DNA of 64,000 nucleotides from Saccharomycopsis malanga (lineage: Eukaryota > Ascomycota > Saccharomycetes > Ascoideales > Saccharomycopsidaceae). The stretch spans positions 558,001 to 622,000 of the forward strand of contig CP025326.1 in assembly GCA_004014935.1 (NCBI GenBank). Reading direction: 5' to 3'. Positions within the stretch are counted from its first letter, which is position 1. Every line of letters begins with the position of its first letter. The notes beneath the pieces are model-generated. The model did no database searches and had not been told where the DNA came from. It saw nothing but the letters and a program-made list of their open reading frames with translations. This document shows, piece after piece, positions 19,676-30,650 of the stretch. A program made the position numbers and the translations under genes.

Positions 19676-20866
19676 TCACAATTTAGGCTTTGGGTCGAAA
19701 AAATGCTCTTTATAGCCAAAATCAAAAAAGTCCTTTTCCCATTCGGCGTAAATCTTCTGTTTCTCCTCAGGGGTGTACTCAACCATGTCTGAATTGATAA
19801 GATTGGCAGAGGCTTCTTCTAGGAAGGCTTTTGAGCGAGATTCTAGATGGTTTACGATGATATTGATGATTTCGTCTGGCTTTTCGTAGGGAGTCATATG
19901 ATTGCCGCCTTGAATGACAGGCTTTGAGATGACGCAGGGAAGCCTATTGCGGACGTCCTCAATGACCTCAGCACTGAGCCAGTTTGGAATAGTGCCAGCA
20001 ACATGGACTATGGGGGTTTTGATATATTGCAAGGCTGCATAGACTTCAGCCGAAATGTTGGCATAACTCGCATACAAGCTCATGCTTTGGGTTGCAGGAC
20101 TGGTGCGTCTGATCTTCTTGGTAACCACGCCGTCAATCTCAACAGAGTCTTCGTAGTACTCTTGCTGGAAGATAAAGTCTTTTATCGGCTGGATGGCTCG
20201 TTTGTAGTACGAGTTGCTGTAGAATGCGTCTCGTGCGTCTTTCCAGCTGTCGAATTCCGACCGAGACTTGTCCGTAAGCAACCGGAATGTTCTTTTGGTG
20301 ACAACCTTTAGATTTAGTGGGTCGAACACTGCAGGCTCAAATAACACCGAGGAATCAAACAAATTCGGATTGAGATAGCACGCCCATAGCGCCGTCACAC
20401 CCCCGAAACTGTGTCCCACCGATACGAGCTTTCCTGTGACATGTAGGCTCTCTTTCTCTATAATGGCAATGGTATCATTAGCATTATCACGCCAATCGTT
20501 ACTGATTCCAAGCTTTCCACGGTTCACGTATGCAGAGTCGCCTTGGTTTGCTGCATCAAATGCAACCACTGCATTGATTCGCCATGCAGGCCGACGCGCG
20601 CTCGTCGCCTGTATTTCGAACAATTTGCATATATGGTAATGCCATACCGCCTTTGTCGAGGCCCCCGGGTGTGAAAATATAAAGTTGAATGGCACCTGTT
20701 CCTTGTGTGTGTCCGCATTCTTTGCCGTGTATATTCTGTACACTATGTCAAGCTTGTCGTTCACCCCAATCGTACTCGACCGAAAGTACCTTGGATGATG
20801 CGCCTGCGTCCTGCGTACTGTGCTTGTGCAGTATTCCGTTTCAAGCTCTCGACTGCAAATAAACAT
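19676..20866 (-). CDS. LPX1: Peroxisomal alpha/beta-hydrolase lipase, Lpx1-like
   Basis: 396 residues, close to yeast Lpx1 (387). Alpha/beta-hydrolase order: oxyanion-type FSHPGAS near 64-70, AANQGDSAYVNRGKLG near 105-120, the nucleophile elbow GHSFGG with Ser153, and the catalytic-His region IQGGNHMTPYEKPDEI near 335-350. The C-terminus ends PKL, a PTS1-like tripeptide (Lpx1 ends QKL), so peroxisomal import is expected. The role would be hydrolysis of triacylglycerol or phospholipid in peroxisomes. Its last exon-less 20 codons are duplicated downstream. The promoter carries a CA tract and GCATGC palindromes. The Lpx1 family call rests on length, motif order and the tail. Confidence 0.85.
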   Translation of the reverse strand: MFICSRELETEYCTSTVRRTQAHHPRYFRSSTIGVNDKLDIVYRIYTAKNADTHKEQVPFNFIFSHPGASTKAVWHYHICKLFEIQATSARRPAWRINAVVAFDAANQGDSAYVNRGKLGISNDWRDNANDTIAIIEKESLHVTGKLVSVGHSFGGVTALWACYLNPNLFDSSVLFEPAVFDPLNLKVVTKRTFRLLTDKSRSEFDSWKDARDAFYSNSYYKRAIQPIKDFIFQQEYYEDSVEIDGVVTKKIRRTSPATQSMSLYASYANISAEVYAALQYIKTPIVHVAGTIPNWLSAEVIEDVRNRLPCVISKPVIQGGNHMTPYEKPDEIINIIVNHLESRSKAFLEEASANLINSDMVEYTPEEKQKIYAEWEKDFFDFGYKEHFFDPKPKL

Positions 20867-21067
20867 CTTTCCCTGCTCTCTTTAAACGCAAAAAAAATAA
20901 CAAAATCAAAACAATCCATAAAAAAAAGCCTTTCCAAACTGCAGGTTTTCGTCCCGTTTATATGCTTCTGTCGTCACTCCAGTACCATCTGTTTCTCTCG
21001 TTGATAACATTGGGTGGCTGATGGGTGCAGGTGCATACCGATGCACAACTGCATGCATGCATGCACG

Positions 21068-21107
<40 letters not shown>

Positions 21108-22889
21108 CACACGCACATGCATGCATACATGCACGCACAACTGCAGCAGCAGCAGCAGCAGCAGCACTAAGCGATGCATTCATTATCCATACATTGTTAT
21201 TATATATCTCTGACATCCTCCCCTAATACTTCTTCCAGATTGCCCCAAACCCGGCACCAATACAAACCCTGCGTCATAATCCCTAACCCAAGCATGTTAA
21301 AACCACACCACAACTCCTCCCAGTAGCCCCCATACAAACAAACTTGCACCAGCCGCATGCTGGTACATATGCACGTCGATGCACTAGCATGCACCATCAC
21401 GCACGCGTACTGCTTGCAAGAATCTCGACGCCAACATTTGATATATTCATTGAATACCAAAATGTCAGACAACCATACTAGTTGTTTGAAGCTAGCTGCC
21501 CTACTCTGCCGCTCGACCATAGTGGGCGCTAGATCCTGTTTGATTTGCGTCCTTGGGGGCGTCAAGCACTTGCATACAAGACATGTCTTGAAACTTTCAG
21601 CTGGAAAAAGACGACATCTTTATGCTAAACCTCGTATGATATGTGGCTTTTACATGTGTCTGACAATGTCTTGTTGCTTTGGGGGATGCTGCTGTCAAGA
21701 TTCGGGGCAGAATATTACTGTATTCTGTCGTAAAACCAAAGACTTCTGCTGTTTGGTTAAATGTTGATAAATAATGCAGAACAACATGCACATTCCGCAT
21801 GTCATAACATCAATTATGCAATTCCACCAACGGTTGTTTAGCCACCTTGTTTAGTCCCAACGACATTATCGTATTAATTACAACACTCCTTGCTCGTAAG
21901 TCTATTAATTATTTGGTAAATTTATAAGCTCTGCCAATTCGGAATACGCATCTGCTTTTTTGTTGTTTTTTTTTTTTTTTTTTCTGCTGCGCATTACGGC
22001 GCATTACATTGCATTGCAGGGTGCAGAGTGCAGTATGCATTGCAGCTTTGAGATCTTGATCTGCAGCAGCTTTTGGAGATTACCATTTGAAACTGACAAT
22101 CTTCAATGAAAGAGTGGGTTTGTTATATTTTCTTTTCTCATTGGTTGACAACACTAGAATTGCCAAACTGATTCGTATTCGGGTTAGACTGCTTTTAGGT
22201 TGCTTGATCATCTGGTACCATCAGATTGAGCTGGCCGCATGTACATTGCAGCAGATCCTGCAACTGTTTATCTGCGGCTTGATTGAAGTAGCAAGCATAG
22301 GGGGACTGTTTGCAGATGATTTGCATGGTGCTGTAGCCAATCGCAGGATAGCATATTGATTACATTGTCGGAGAAGACTGTGCTCAACCGAGTTAAAACA
22401 GAAGTGTGTTGGAGAATATTGTATGTGCTATTCAATTAAGCTGATATATATGCCAATCCCTCTGTGGGGGGTTGCAGGGATTATTGATTGAACTAAAGGG
22501 TGGTGAAAATATTACGTTTCGGGAATTGTTTTCACTTTGTCAATACTACTGCACATGCACAGTTGTTTTAGCATGTAATAAGAGTTGTGAAGCAGGCTCT
22601 TTGGTATTCACAAACTATAAATTGGCAATTTGTAAAATTAAACTAAATGGAGCAAAAAAAAACCCGGATTTTCCACCACGTGGCGTAATTGGCTTGGTTG
22701 TGAGCCCGGCTGTGGGTACTGGGATCGTTTCGCGAGGGCGGTGTTTGAGTAATTAGGAAATAAGATGTTTAACAATTATTTGAAGGTTAGTAGGAGATTA
22801 TTTATTTATTGAATCTAAAAGTGTGTATTATTTTTATTAAACAACCATTAAAGAGAGAAGTATTATACCATCAAAGGAAGAAGTAACCA
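20867..22889. other. Long divergent spacer with CA tract and GCATGC clusters
   Basis: Contains the promoter of LPX1 and the 3' flank of the secreted toxin-like gene. A TGCATGCATGC cluster, a (CA)n tract (about 21070-21115), more TGCATGCAT (21115-21130) and (CAG)n (21138-21165) follow one another. A T17-18 tract lies near 21968-21985. GC content is higher than in other spacers. Several short open frames are CA-repeat shadows or lack support. No gene is called. Confidence 0.5.
21040..21170. repeat. GCATGC / (CA)n / (CAG)n simple-sequence block
   Basis: In order: GCATGCATGCATGCACGCACGC, split as GCATGCATGCATGC then ACGCACGC, about 20 CA dinucleotides with rare G substitutions, ATGCATGCATACATGC, then GCAGCAGCAGCAGCAGCAG. 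It lies about 175-300 bp upstream of LPX1. Alternating purine-pyrimidine DNA of this type can adopt Z-form. Confidence 0.85.
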
Positions 22890-24224
22890 TCAAGAATTAA
22901 ACGAAAGACCATACATTGTATTGGCAGTACTTTTGACAGCATCGAATTGTAACATTTTTTTGTCAAAACCAGCGACTTTGGAGAACCTGAAACCAGTAGC
23001 AACTTCTTTCAAGACCTTTCCTGCGGCAAAACCGCCGAGGATTTCCAAAATACTGCCCAAAATGATGTTTTTAGCGTCGGATTTGTTGATGGTTCCGGCA
23101 ATGGCAAAGTCAGCGCCGATTTGGATGGCAGCTAGGACAACTTCGGCCAAGGCAGCCTCTACAGCGCCTAGAAAGACGGTGAAAACACCGACCAAGCTGA
23201 TGACAATGTTGAGAATCATCATTTCCCGCTGTTTCTTCTCGATTTTCTTCAATTTGGCGCCTTCGACGTTGATGTTCTCAACTTGCTGTCCGATGGTGAT
23301 GAAAATGGCCACAGGAGTCATAATGTCAGAGATGTCAAGGGGACTGAGCTTACCCAAGGACGCCTCGGCAGTGGCTATCAAGGAAGCAATGTCAGTGAGG
23401 TTCTGGACGGTAATTCCAGTCATTGGGTTTGGCAAAAGCTGTCCTGCCTTTGGTAAGGTTGTGTTTTGCACTTTGAAAGTGCAATGGCTCTTGTCGTTGA
23501 GATTGATGTTTTGGTTTGACGAGACAAATCCCAAATCCTTGTCAGTGATGTTTCTTTCGAAGAAATCACTCATGCTTTTGGCAGCGGCGGTTTTGTTGGA
23601 GTTTTCAATAAAAGCATTCTTCACAGTCCCTATTGTGGACGAGCAGAGGTTGTCTTTGCCCGGGGCAAACTTGACTCCCTCGCATTTGTAAAGATTGGAC
23701 TCCTTTTTGGCCCCACAGCGATAGAAATCACTGCCTTTCTTGTGGAAAAACCACTCGCCAAACTCAGAAAGAATGCTGGTCTGGATCGCCTTCACATAGG
23801 CATTGTAGTTCTTGGTGTAGGTCTCGTTTTTGTTGATGATGTTGGTGAGATTCTCCACCGCTGTACGGCCCTGGTGGATATAGTAGCTGATTCGGCCTTC
23901 CCATAGACATCCATATTTGACCTTGCTGAGCTCGTCCAACGTCGTCACCTTGACCCCGGCACAGTCGTACACATCTACAAAGGCTCTGTCGCTGCCTATG
24001 GCTGCCATATCAGCTGTGGGACTGGGCACCTCAATGTGCATTGAAGTGGTCTTTTGCTTCTTCTTCTTCTTACGCTTCTCAAGATGCTCTTCTCCAACCG
24101 CTCTCGTGGGTTTCTGGCTCCAGTGGGTCCCTGTCAACAGTAGCTCTGTTGTGTACCGTGTTTCTGAGCAAACCAACACACAGAAAACGCTTAGCATTAT
24201 AATCTGGCAAATATCGGCCCTCAT
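22890..24224 (-). CDS. Secreted protein resembling the C-terminal region of zymocin-type / GH18 toxin proteins
   Basis: 444 residues; looks whole. Residues 1-21 are a signal peptide. A Kex2-type LEKR lies at 48-51 followed by a lysine run. Several N-glycosylation sequons (ENLT, KNET, SNKT, RNIT, QNTT, QNLT) and paired Cys residues indicate secretion. From about 300 the motif DISDIMTPVAIFITIGQQ, a charged helix (KKIEKKQREMM) and two hydrophobic, Ala/Gly-rich segments (about 338-385) match, from memory, the region that follows the chitinase domain in killer-toxin and GH18 proteins of fungi. No LysM or GH18 part is present. The relationship is a family-level inference; activity is unknown. Confidence 0.65.
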   Translation of the reverse strand: MRADICQIIMLSVFCVLVCSETRYTTELLLTGTHWSQKPTRAVGEEHLEKRKKKKKQKTTSMHIEVPSPTADMAAIGSDRAFVDVYDCAGVKVTTLDELSKVKYGCLWEGRISYYIHQGRTAVENLTNIINKNETYTKNYNAYVKAIQTSILSEFGEWFFHKKGSDFYRCGAKKESNLYKCEGVKFAPGKDNLCSSTIGTVKNAFIENSNKTAAAKSMSDFFERNITDKDLGFVSSNQNINLNDKSHCTFKVQNTTLPKAGQLLPNPMTGITVQNLTDIASLIATAEASLGKLSPLDISDIMTPVAIFITIGQQVENINVEGAKLKKIEKKQREMMILNIVISLVGVFTVFLGAVEAALAEVVLAAIQIGADFAIAGTINKSDAKNIILGSILEILGGFAAGKVLKEVATGFRFSKVAGFDKKMLQFDAVKSTANTMYGLSFNS

Positions 24225-26111
24225 CTTTTACTGCTTGTACAATACATAGTAAAGCCTTTGCTACATTGGCTTTCCAGCAATATTACTTTAATATATACAG
24301 CTACATGTGTTGCCACGACTGTTTTTTGGGTGTCTGGCCCTCCCATTTAGCTCAAAACCGGTCCTGTCCAAAACATCCTTATATACAGGTATTTGCAAAG
24401 GTCCTAATCTACGGCTCCGCGCAATAGCTATCCATACAACCCATACTAAGCTGTGACTTTTGCTACTTTTAGATGTTCTTATTATATTGAATGTTGTAAT
24501 TATATTGAATGTTGCCTTTATTATGTTCTAATGCTTTTATACTTGTCATATATGCCTCTAGGACCCTCTGGGCCATTTGGCTCAGTGGTCAGAGCTCTGG
24601 AAAAACAAGACCTATCAGGATCACGGGTTCGATTCCCATAAAGACACTTTTACCATGCTGAACGTGAATCCACCATTTTCTAGTCTTTGCTGATAAAACT
24701 TGTATTTAAAGTGTTAATTTCGACGACCCCATTTGTTGACAGACAGTACAGTGTAGGATTGGCACCGTCTGCATATTGTCCATCTGTTTACAAGGATAAA
24801 TGTATTTGTATGTCAATGCAGGGCTTTTGTTAGTATCCTTGTTAGTTACGACTGTATTTAATCGTATTTGAAAAGATCTATCAAAACCCTGGCTACCAAT
24901 TTCCGAGGAAGCAATTTATAAGATAATCATTTAAATTACCTGTATTATAATAGTAATATCTTATATTTTGAGCCCAGTATCAACTAAATACCTGTATCAT
25001 AATAATTAGTACAACAACAATATCTTATATTTCATGCCCAGTAATCATTAAATACCCGCATCATAATACTCTCACCCAATGGGCTGAAAGTAAACACTAA
25101 ATTTATAGAATATCCTTTTTGCTGGTTTCTGTCTGATACATTATTAGGCGCTGCAAACTACGAATGTGGTAATATTATCCAGAATCGATGATATCCATAA
25201 ATATCAAGCACCAAGACATTTATTGTGGGGTGAAAAGGTCTCGTATCTTTAATTTTTTGCAGATCATCCATTGGAGTCGATCATTTAAAAGTTGATACAA
25301 CCACATTCGGCTAATAAACACTTGTACTATGAGGGTAATTACTTGTAACCCATTGGAAACAAATTAGCTCAGATACGAGTTATTTTGGTGAACAATCAAA
25401 TTCACAAGGATTAAACATCGTAATTATTTTCAAACAATAAAAAAAGACATACTTGGATACGATGTCCTACTTTTTTTACACGAATTATTTACTCTTTTTT
25501 GACACATACTAGGTGTAATAAAAAAAAAGTGTATATTTCTAATTAAAAGTTGTATATTTCTAATTAAAAGTTGTATATTTCTAATTAAAAGTCGTATGTT
25601 TCTGATTGAAAGTTGTGTGTTTCTAATAAGAATTTAAAAGGATTTTACGATTATACTCCACAACTAAGAATACCAAACCTTCCGAGATCAGAACGATAAC
25701 TCATTTACAAATTAAGCATATACTGTGATTCCTAAAATTTGCAATGAAACCACAGCAACCAGTTCTGAATATTTAAGTAATCAAAAATAGGAATAATTAA
25801 TATATGCGTATACATATATGATAAATAAAGTCGTAAACTATATTTCATATTGGTTGATTCGAATAATGACAAAGTAGAGCAAAAACCTATGAAAGCCAAT
25901 GGCTTTTGAGAAACAAAAAACTTGTAAAAGCCAATGGCTTTTTGAGAAACAAAAAACTTATAAAAGCCAATGGCTTTTTGAGAAACAAATACTAATTGTA
26001 ATCAGTACAAAACAGGTCCATGATAAAATGATGCATTTTAGAAAGTGACATTCATCAATGTCTCACTATAAACAAACAAATACCCTTATTATTTACAATC
26101 CTTTATGCATA
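24225..26111. other. Spacer with SINE pieces and tandem repeats
   Basis: Holds the promoter of the secreted toxin-like gene (24225-24450), a SINE head (24578-24665), SINE tails (24955-25050), a roughly 21-bp unit GTATATTTCTAATTAAAAGT in five copies (25530-25630) and three copies of a 35-36-bp unit containing the near-palindrome AAAGCCAATGGCTTT (25885-25988). No gene recognised. Confidence 0.55.
24578..24665 (+). mobile_element. SINE head with A and B boxes
   Basis: CTGGGCCATTTGGCTCAGTGG (A-box part, read as CTGGGCCATTTGG and CTCAGTGG), GAGCTCTGG, then CACGGGTTCGATTCCCAT (B box) and the start of the long-form body, AAGACACTTTTACCATGCTG. The 3' part is missing. Confidence 0.75.
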
Positions 26112-27497
26112 CTATGATTGATAATACAACCCATTCAACAAGTCGTATTTTTGCAACCTGAAATCATCGCCGTACTGCTGTTTTTTCAATTCGTAATCGA
26201 AAAACGCCTGTTGTTGATCCATCAACTGGAGCCAGAACCCTGTGCAACTGTAATCGTCAAAGGTAAAGTCCAAGATCTGGTTACAAGTGCAGCGGTTTTT
26301 CAAGTACAAGTTGTCATTCAAGGGGCACAGTTGGTAAGGAGCATGATAATAACTTATATCGTTGAACCAATGGATTTTGTTCCTATCCAAGAACAACAGG
26401 GCTGCAATTGAATGGATGACAGCATCCCCATAGCGAGAATAGAAGAAACCGCCTGTGGCATCTATAAAGTTGAAGAACAGTTGATAGGTGTGCAGTCTAA
26501 AGAAGTCCATATTTGCAATTTCGAAATTGTTCCAGTAATGGCAGAGATTGTACTGAGAATTCTCAACAATGTTTATGAGATTTTGTTTATTTTCAGGCAG
26601 AAAAAGGTCTTGGAACTTGAAGTCTGGGTCATTTGCCGCCAAATGGTTGGGAGAACCAATGATGAATTCCAAAAGCGAATTGGAATGTATTTTATTGAGA
26701 TTCTCGTTTTCAATGAGCCATTCCTTCACAAATTCCCAGAGCCCTGTGGTTGTATCTTTGTATTCGAAAATAGACATGACAAATCCATAATCTTTGTCAT
26801 GGTCTTCCATATAGCGAAACACGTCGTAAGAGATGTCACAATAAAACTTTACGCCTGGCTCGATTCGCCAATAATACTTGTAATTGTTCATGTAGCTAGT
26901 GTTGTAGAAAAACCCTGATTGGAACCTACACATGTGGCGATACGATTCAGAGTTTCCATACTGGACCCCTCGGGAGTGTAGCAATTCTCTAAGCTGGGCT
27001 GCCATTTCCTGGTCCACATGGTCTGGATAGGACCAGTATTGTACGGGAATTGTGTCGAAATAGACGTTTCCAGACACTAGGTTGGACACCTTTTGAACGA
27101 ATTCGCTAGAAAACGGTTTGTCGTTGAGAAACACCCAATCATAATGAAATTTGTGGTTGAATCGGTCTTCTACGTTTTGAATGGTCTCCAAAATCTCAAA
27201 AAGGTCAGAGTTACGGCATAAAGTAAAAAGCGTGGCATTACTACGCAATCCTGTTTCATTCCTAGCCAGGATATCTAGCTTCTTGTTTTCAGCAGAACCA
27301 ATAGAATCTTTCAAAGTCGCCTCCGTCGATATACTAAAACTTCCTGCTATCATAGGAATGGCAAACACACATAGAACTACCAACCAATGTTTAAATAACC
27401 ATATGTTGAAATCCCATTGCCCATCTTGTAATTTGCTTTTAAAATTGCCCACTATTTGGCGCTTGAAAATTGGCTTTCTCAACTTGTTCAGATCCAT
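26112..27497 (-). CDS. KTR: Golgi alpha-1,2-mannosyltransferase, KRE2/KTR family (GT15)
   Basis: 461-residue type II Golgi membrane protein that adds mannose to N- or O-linked glycans from GDP-mannose. Short basic cytosolic N-terminus, one transmembrane anchor near 38-56 (WLVVLCVFAIPMIAGSF), stem, then the GT15 catalytic domain. Family landmarks in order: YDWVFLNDKPF, YWRIEPGVKFYCDISYD with FRYMEDHDKDYGFVMSI, YNLCHYWNNFEIA, GGFFYSRYGDAVIHSIAALLFL, and HWFNDISYYHAPYQLCP. All are diagnostic of Kre2/Ktr proteins. Which of the paralogues (KRE2, KTR1-7, YUR1) it corresponds to is not decided, so the symbol is for the family. Confidence 0.9.
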   Translation of the reverse strand: MDLNKLRKPIFKRQIVGNFKSKLQDGQWDFNIWLFKHWLVVLCVFAIPMIAGSFSISTEATLKDSIGSAENKKLDILARNETGLRSNATLFTLCRNSDLFEILETIQNVEDRFNHKFHYDWVFLNDKPFSSEFVQKVSNLVSGNVYFDTIPVQYWSYPDHVDQEMAAQLRELLHSRGVQYGNSESYRHMCRFQSGFFYNTSYMNNYKYYWRIEPGVKFYCDISYDVFRYMEDHDKDYGFVMSIFEYKDTTTGLWEFVKEWLIENENLNKIHSNSLLEFIIGSPNHLAANDPDFKFQDLFLPENKQNLINIVENSQYNLCHYWNNFEIANMDFFRLHTYQLFFNFIDATGGFFYSRYGDAVIHSIAALLFLDRNKIHWFNDISYYHAPYQLCPLNDNLYLKNRCTCNQILDFTFDDYSCTGFWLQLMDQQQAFFDYELKKQQYGDDFRLQKYDLLNGLYYQS

Positions 27498-28642
27498 CCC
27501 TCCATACTTGTGTTATTGTTTCCGTACTTGTTCATCGTATACTGGCCTCTAATGGTAAGTATTAATTAGATTTTGACTGAAAAATTGCGCATCGGTGGCG
27601 CAGTTTCAGCCCTGAATTATCAACACGGTTTCATGATATTGGCTGATTGATATAATCATCGAGTTGGCGAACATTAAAGACAATCGAAGGAATAAATGAG
27701 AATATATTGTAATCGTCAACTGTTTCGATGATCGACAATAAGTGTACATGTACAGAAATCGTGCTAGTAAGTATTGACTTGCGGTATTGTATGGTATTGA
27801 TCCATCCGATGAGTACCTAGCATGAGTACTAGATATGGGAGTTTGTAGAATATATAGAATATATAGAATATATAGAATATATAGAATATATAGAATAGAA
27901 TATATAGAATATATAGAATATATAGAATATATAGAATATATAGAATATATAGAATATATAGAATATATAGAATATATAGAATATATAGAATATATAGAAT
28001 ATATAGAATATATAGAATATATAGAATATATAGAATATATAGAATATATAGAATATAGAACACTTGAATACCAAAAGTAGTTTATTACACATAATAAATT
28101 TAATCTTATATCGAGCTTAGTATCTGTCAGTTGCATGATTACTATTATAGAAAAGCTCAACTATACAAAGTAGTTTAACTATCGTAGAGTAATGTTATAG
28201 AGTGATTAGATAGAGCATTTGATATACAAAATAGTTTGATACAGTAATCCATTATAGAAGATTTATTGAGTGGAAAAAGATTATCAAACAGAAATACAAT
28301 ATTAAAAGTATATAATTCGAGAATGACTATCTGGAAGATATTTGCCTCTACATTGATTTTCTCTACATTGATTTTTCTCTAAATTAATTTTTCTCAAGTC
28401 TCTCTAGCAGATTTGTTCTTCAATAATACTAGAAAAAGTTCAGCAAAAAATGTTAGTATTATAGACTATTTTGATGTTTAAAGAAATATCTAATATCTAG
28501 TAAATATCAGCAATAATCTTACATTTCCATTCAACTATCGCCAACCGAGTAGAAACATATAAAGCAAATCTTTTCAGATTAAGCACAAATACTTGCAAAT
28601 CATATTGATAACCATTTATATATTCCAAACTGAGAAAAACAA
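27498..28642. other. Spacer with 9-bp minisatellite
   Basis: Promoter of the mannosyltransferase at 27498-27620, then the minisatellite at 27848-28058, then AT-rich DNA without recognised elements up to the PYP1 stop. Confidence 0.6.
27848..28058. repeat. 9-bp minisatellite, about 23 copies
   Basis: Unit GAATATATA in a near-perfect head-to-tail array with one shortened unit near 27893. The unit is a multiple of three, so several frames on both strands stay open (IYS and YIE peptide repeats). These are artefacts, not genes. Confidence 0.95.
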
Positions 28643-29431
28643 TTAATGATTTTTCAATTCGTTAAAAGATTGGATAGATTTTTCACCGGTAATGATTTCT
28701 TTGACCGATTTGTGAATATCACTGAAACTGGCAAAGGTTTTGTAAGGGATTTTTTCAGACTCACAATACTTGATCAAATCTTTTCCTTGTTTAGCAAACA
28801 ACAATTCGGTTTCTCTAGCAGCAGACAAATCACTAACACCGTCACCGCAATAAAAGTAGTGTGTTTTATGATCTTTAGAAAACGAATTTTTATAGTTGAT
28901 GATTTTCTTGATTTCTATAGACTTGTCATGGCCAAACGAGGTGCTGTCACGGTAAATAATGTCCCATGAGTTGTCTGGGTTTACTTTTACATCATTGGAT
29001 ATTATTTCCAAAGGATGTTTACTATACAAACCGCCATGGGAATCATTCAAAAGCTTCAACAATAAATTGTGAATAATAGGCTTCATTCCACTGGAAACAA
29101 TAATGACCAAAATGTTGTTTTCCAAGGTCCATTCGTAGAAATCCTTGAAACCAGAATCAAGCTTAATATGCTCTTTCAAATACTCAATACATTCAGGCCA
29201 AGGAGTATGGACAGAGTCCAACATCTTTTGGAACCCGTCTCTGAAACTGAGTGTTTCATGGAGAATCTCGTCATTAAGCTTCTTACGTTCAGGATATCCC
29301 ATCCCAAGATTATCAGTAAGATAATCATTACTGTCTTGCAAAGTGATAGTGCCGTCAAAGTCCGAAAAAACTATATGGTCGGCCTTTTCAATTTGCTCGA
29401 TAAGTTCAGGAGAAAGTGTTTCCAAAGACAT
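28643..29431 (-). CDS. PYP1: HAD-family polyol-phosphate phosphatase, Pyp1-like
   Basis: 262 residues, cytosolic. HAD motif I is FSDFDGTITL with the nucleophile Asp24 and acid Asp26. Motif II is the IIVSSGMKP segment near 125. Motif III/IV is the HYFYCGDGVSDLSAA segment near 195-210, with CGDGVSD binding Mg2+. The sequence follows yeast YNL010W (Pyp1) from end to end (DSNDYLTD, HTPWPECIEYL, DPGF-like DSGFKDFYEW, LLFAKQGKDL), and the length is nearly the same. Pyp1 dephosphorylates small polyol phosphates. Start is the first ATG. A tandem repeat and SINE sequences lie around but none within the gene. Confidence 0.93.
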   Translation of the reverse strand: MSLETLSPELIEQIEKADHIVFSDFDGTITLQDSNDYLTDNLGMGYPERKKLNDEILHETLSFRDGFQKMLDSVHTPWPECIEYLKEHIKLDSGFKDFYEWTLENNILVIIVSSGMKPIIHNLLLKLLNDSHGGLYSKHPLEIISNDVKVNPDNSWDIIYRDSTSFGHDKSIEIKKIINYKNSFSKDHKTHYFYCGDGVSDLSAARETELLFAKQGKDLIKYCESEKIPYKTFASFSDIHKSVKEIITGEKSIQSFNELKNH

Positions 29432-29649
29432 GATCTTTATTATTAAACTAAATTACTGGTATTTATTAAATGTTTTGATGCTGTGTATGATTTATAGACA
29501 TCATATAAGGCCAACGTCACCCATTATTTCCTCGAAGAAGGGACGGTGTTCATAATCAATGAAACTAGTGTGTTTTCTGATGGTTATAATAATATTTGCC
29601 CGTATTTTCAAATTTCCTTTATTGGCCCGTTGCAAAGTAATGATTATTA

Positions 29650-29765
29650 TGTCTTATATTTTCTGTAAATATCAGTTTCGTATATTCGCGCTATGTCTAA
29701 AGGGACGGTAAACTTCAGTCATGTCTGGTCGTTATAATCTGCTCACCGTCTGTTAATATAATAAT
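29650..29765 (-). mobile_element. SINE fragment
   Basis: ATATCAGTTTCGTATATTCGC, CTATGTCTAAAGGGAC, CAGTCATGTC and the body end; head missing. Adjacent to R3, as SINE copies are to other R elements. Confidence 0.65.
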
Positions 29766-29789
29766 GATAATAATTGAAAAACCCCAACC

Positions 29790-30650
29790 GATTGGCTAAA
29801 AATTGTAATCTTAATTTAAGCTTTTAACAAAACAACCGCTTTCAATACAATTGATATATTATTGTACTAAAAACTAAAACCAGAAAACTAAAGTCACAGT
29901 AACATTAAGCCATTCGCAATTTAAACTTACGGAATCCTGGAAAAATTATTAATAAGACTAAAATCAATCAAAACTATGGTATAATGTCAATGAATGAAGA
30001 TAATTTCTCTGAGAGGTGAAAAACACGATTTTTAGTAAATTATGTGTTCTTTTTGACAAAAGGATACTTTCTCACTATTTAAAATTATGTAAAGGCCAAG
30101 TCTTTAAACAAATTACGTTTTATAAAACTCTAGATTTCAACGAGTATCAAACTACATTTCTTGTGTGATTTGGTTTTCTGTAACTAGAAAATAATTTAAA
30201 AGAATCAACTTTTTGTCAAAATTGACAATATTCCGTTATATCAAATATTAATGCGCAAATCTAATATTTGCTATTAAAAATAGTAGAATAAAATAGCAGA
30301 AAAATTTAAAATGTTATTTTACTATTTATCACATTAAAATAACCTGTATAGCACTGATTTAATTCAATAAAACGTTTGATGATTACTCCAAAACGTCAAC
30401 AGTGCGAATCGAGTACCAAAACCCCAAGTGAGGAACGCCACACTTGTTTTGCATAACGGATGGTGGCGCATGATAGCTCAGCCAACTTGGCCACTGGGGA
30501 ATAGTAAGGCATATAGGCATGTTTTTGTTGAGAAAAGGAGATATCTTTAATTTTTGAGGGTATATTTTGGCAATTAATATGGCCATTCTGTGCTAATTGT
30601 ATAAACAGAAATATTGGGTAGTCTATGAGAGATACTACGCCCTTAATTGA
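29790..30650 (-). repeat. tRNA-Thr-like interspersed repeat, copy R3
   Basis: R-family member in minus orientation. CTCTGAGAGGTGAAAA at about 30010, ATACTTTCTCACTATT near 30068, CTGTATAGCACTGATTTAATT near 30345, tRNA-like part 30405-30510. The hairpin loop has no 10-bp unit. Confidence 0.75.

Noticed and set aside
20906-21226. Open frames rich in Cys-Val, His-Thr and Ala runs
   Set aside because: Shadows of the CA and CAG simple repeats.
27606-28160. Long open frames of IYS, YIL and YIE repeats on both strands
   Set aside because: Produced by the 9-bp minisatellite, whose unit length keeps several frames open.
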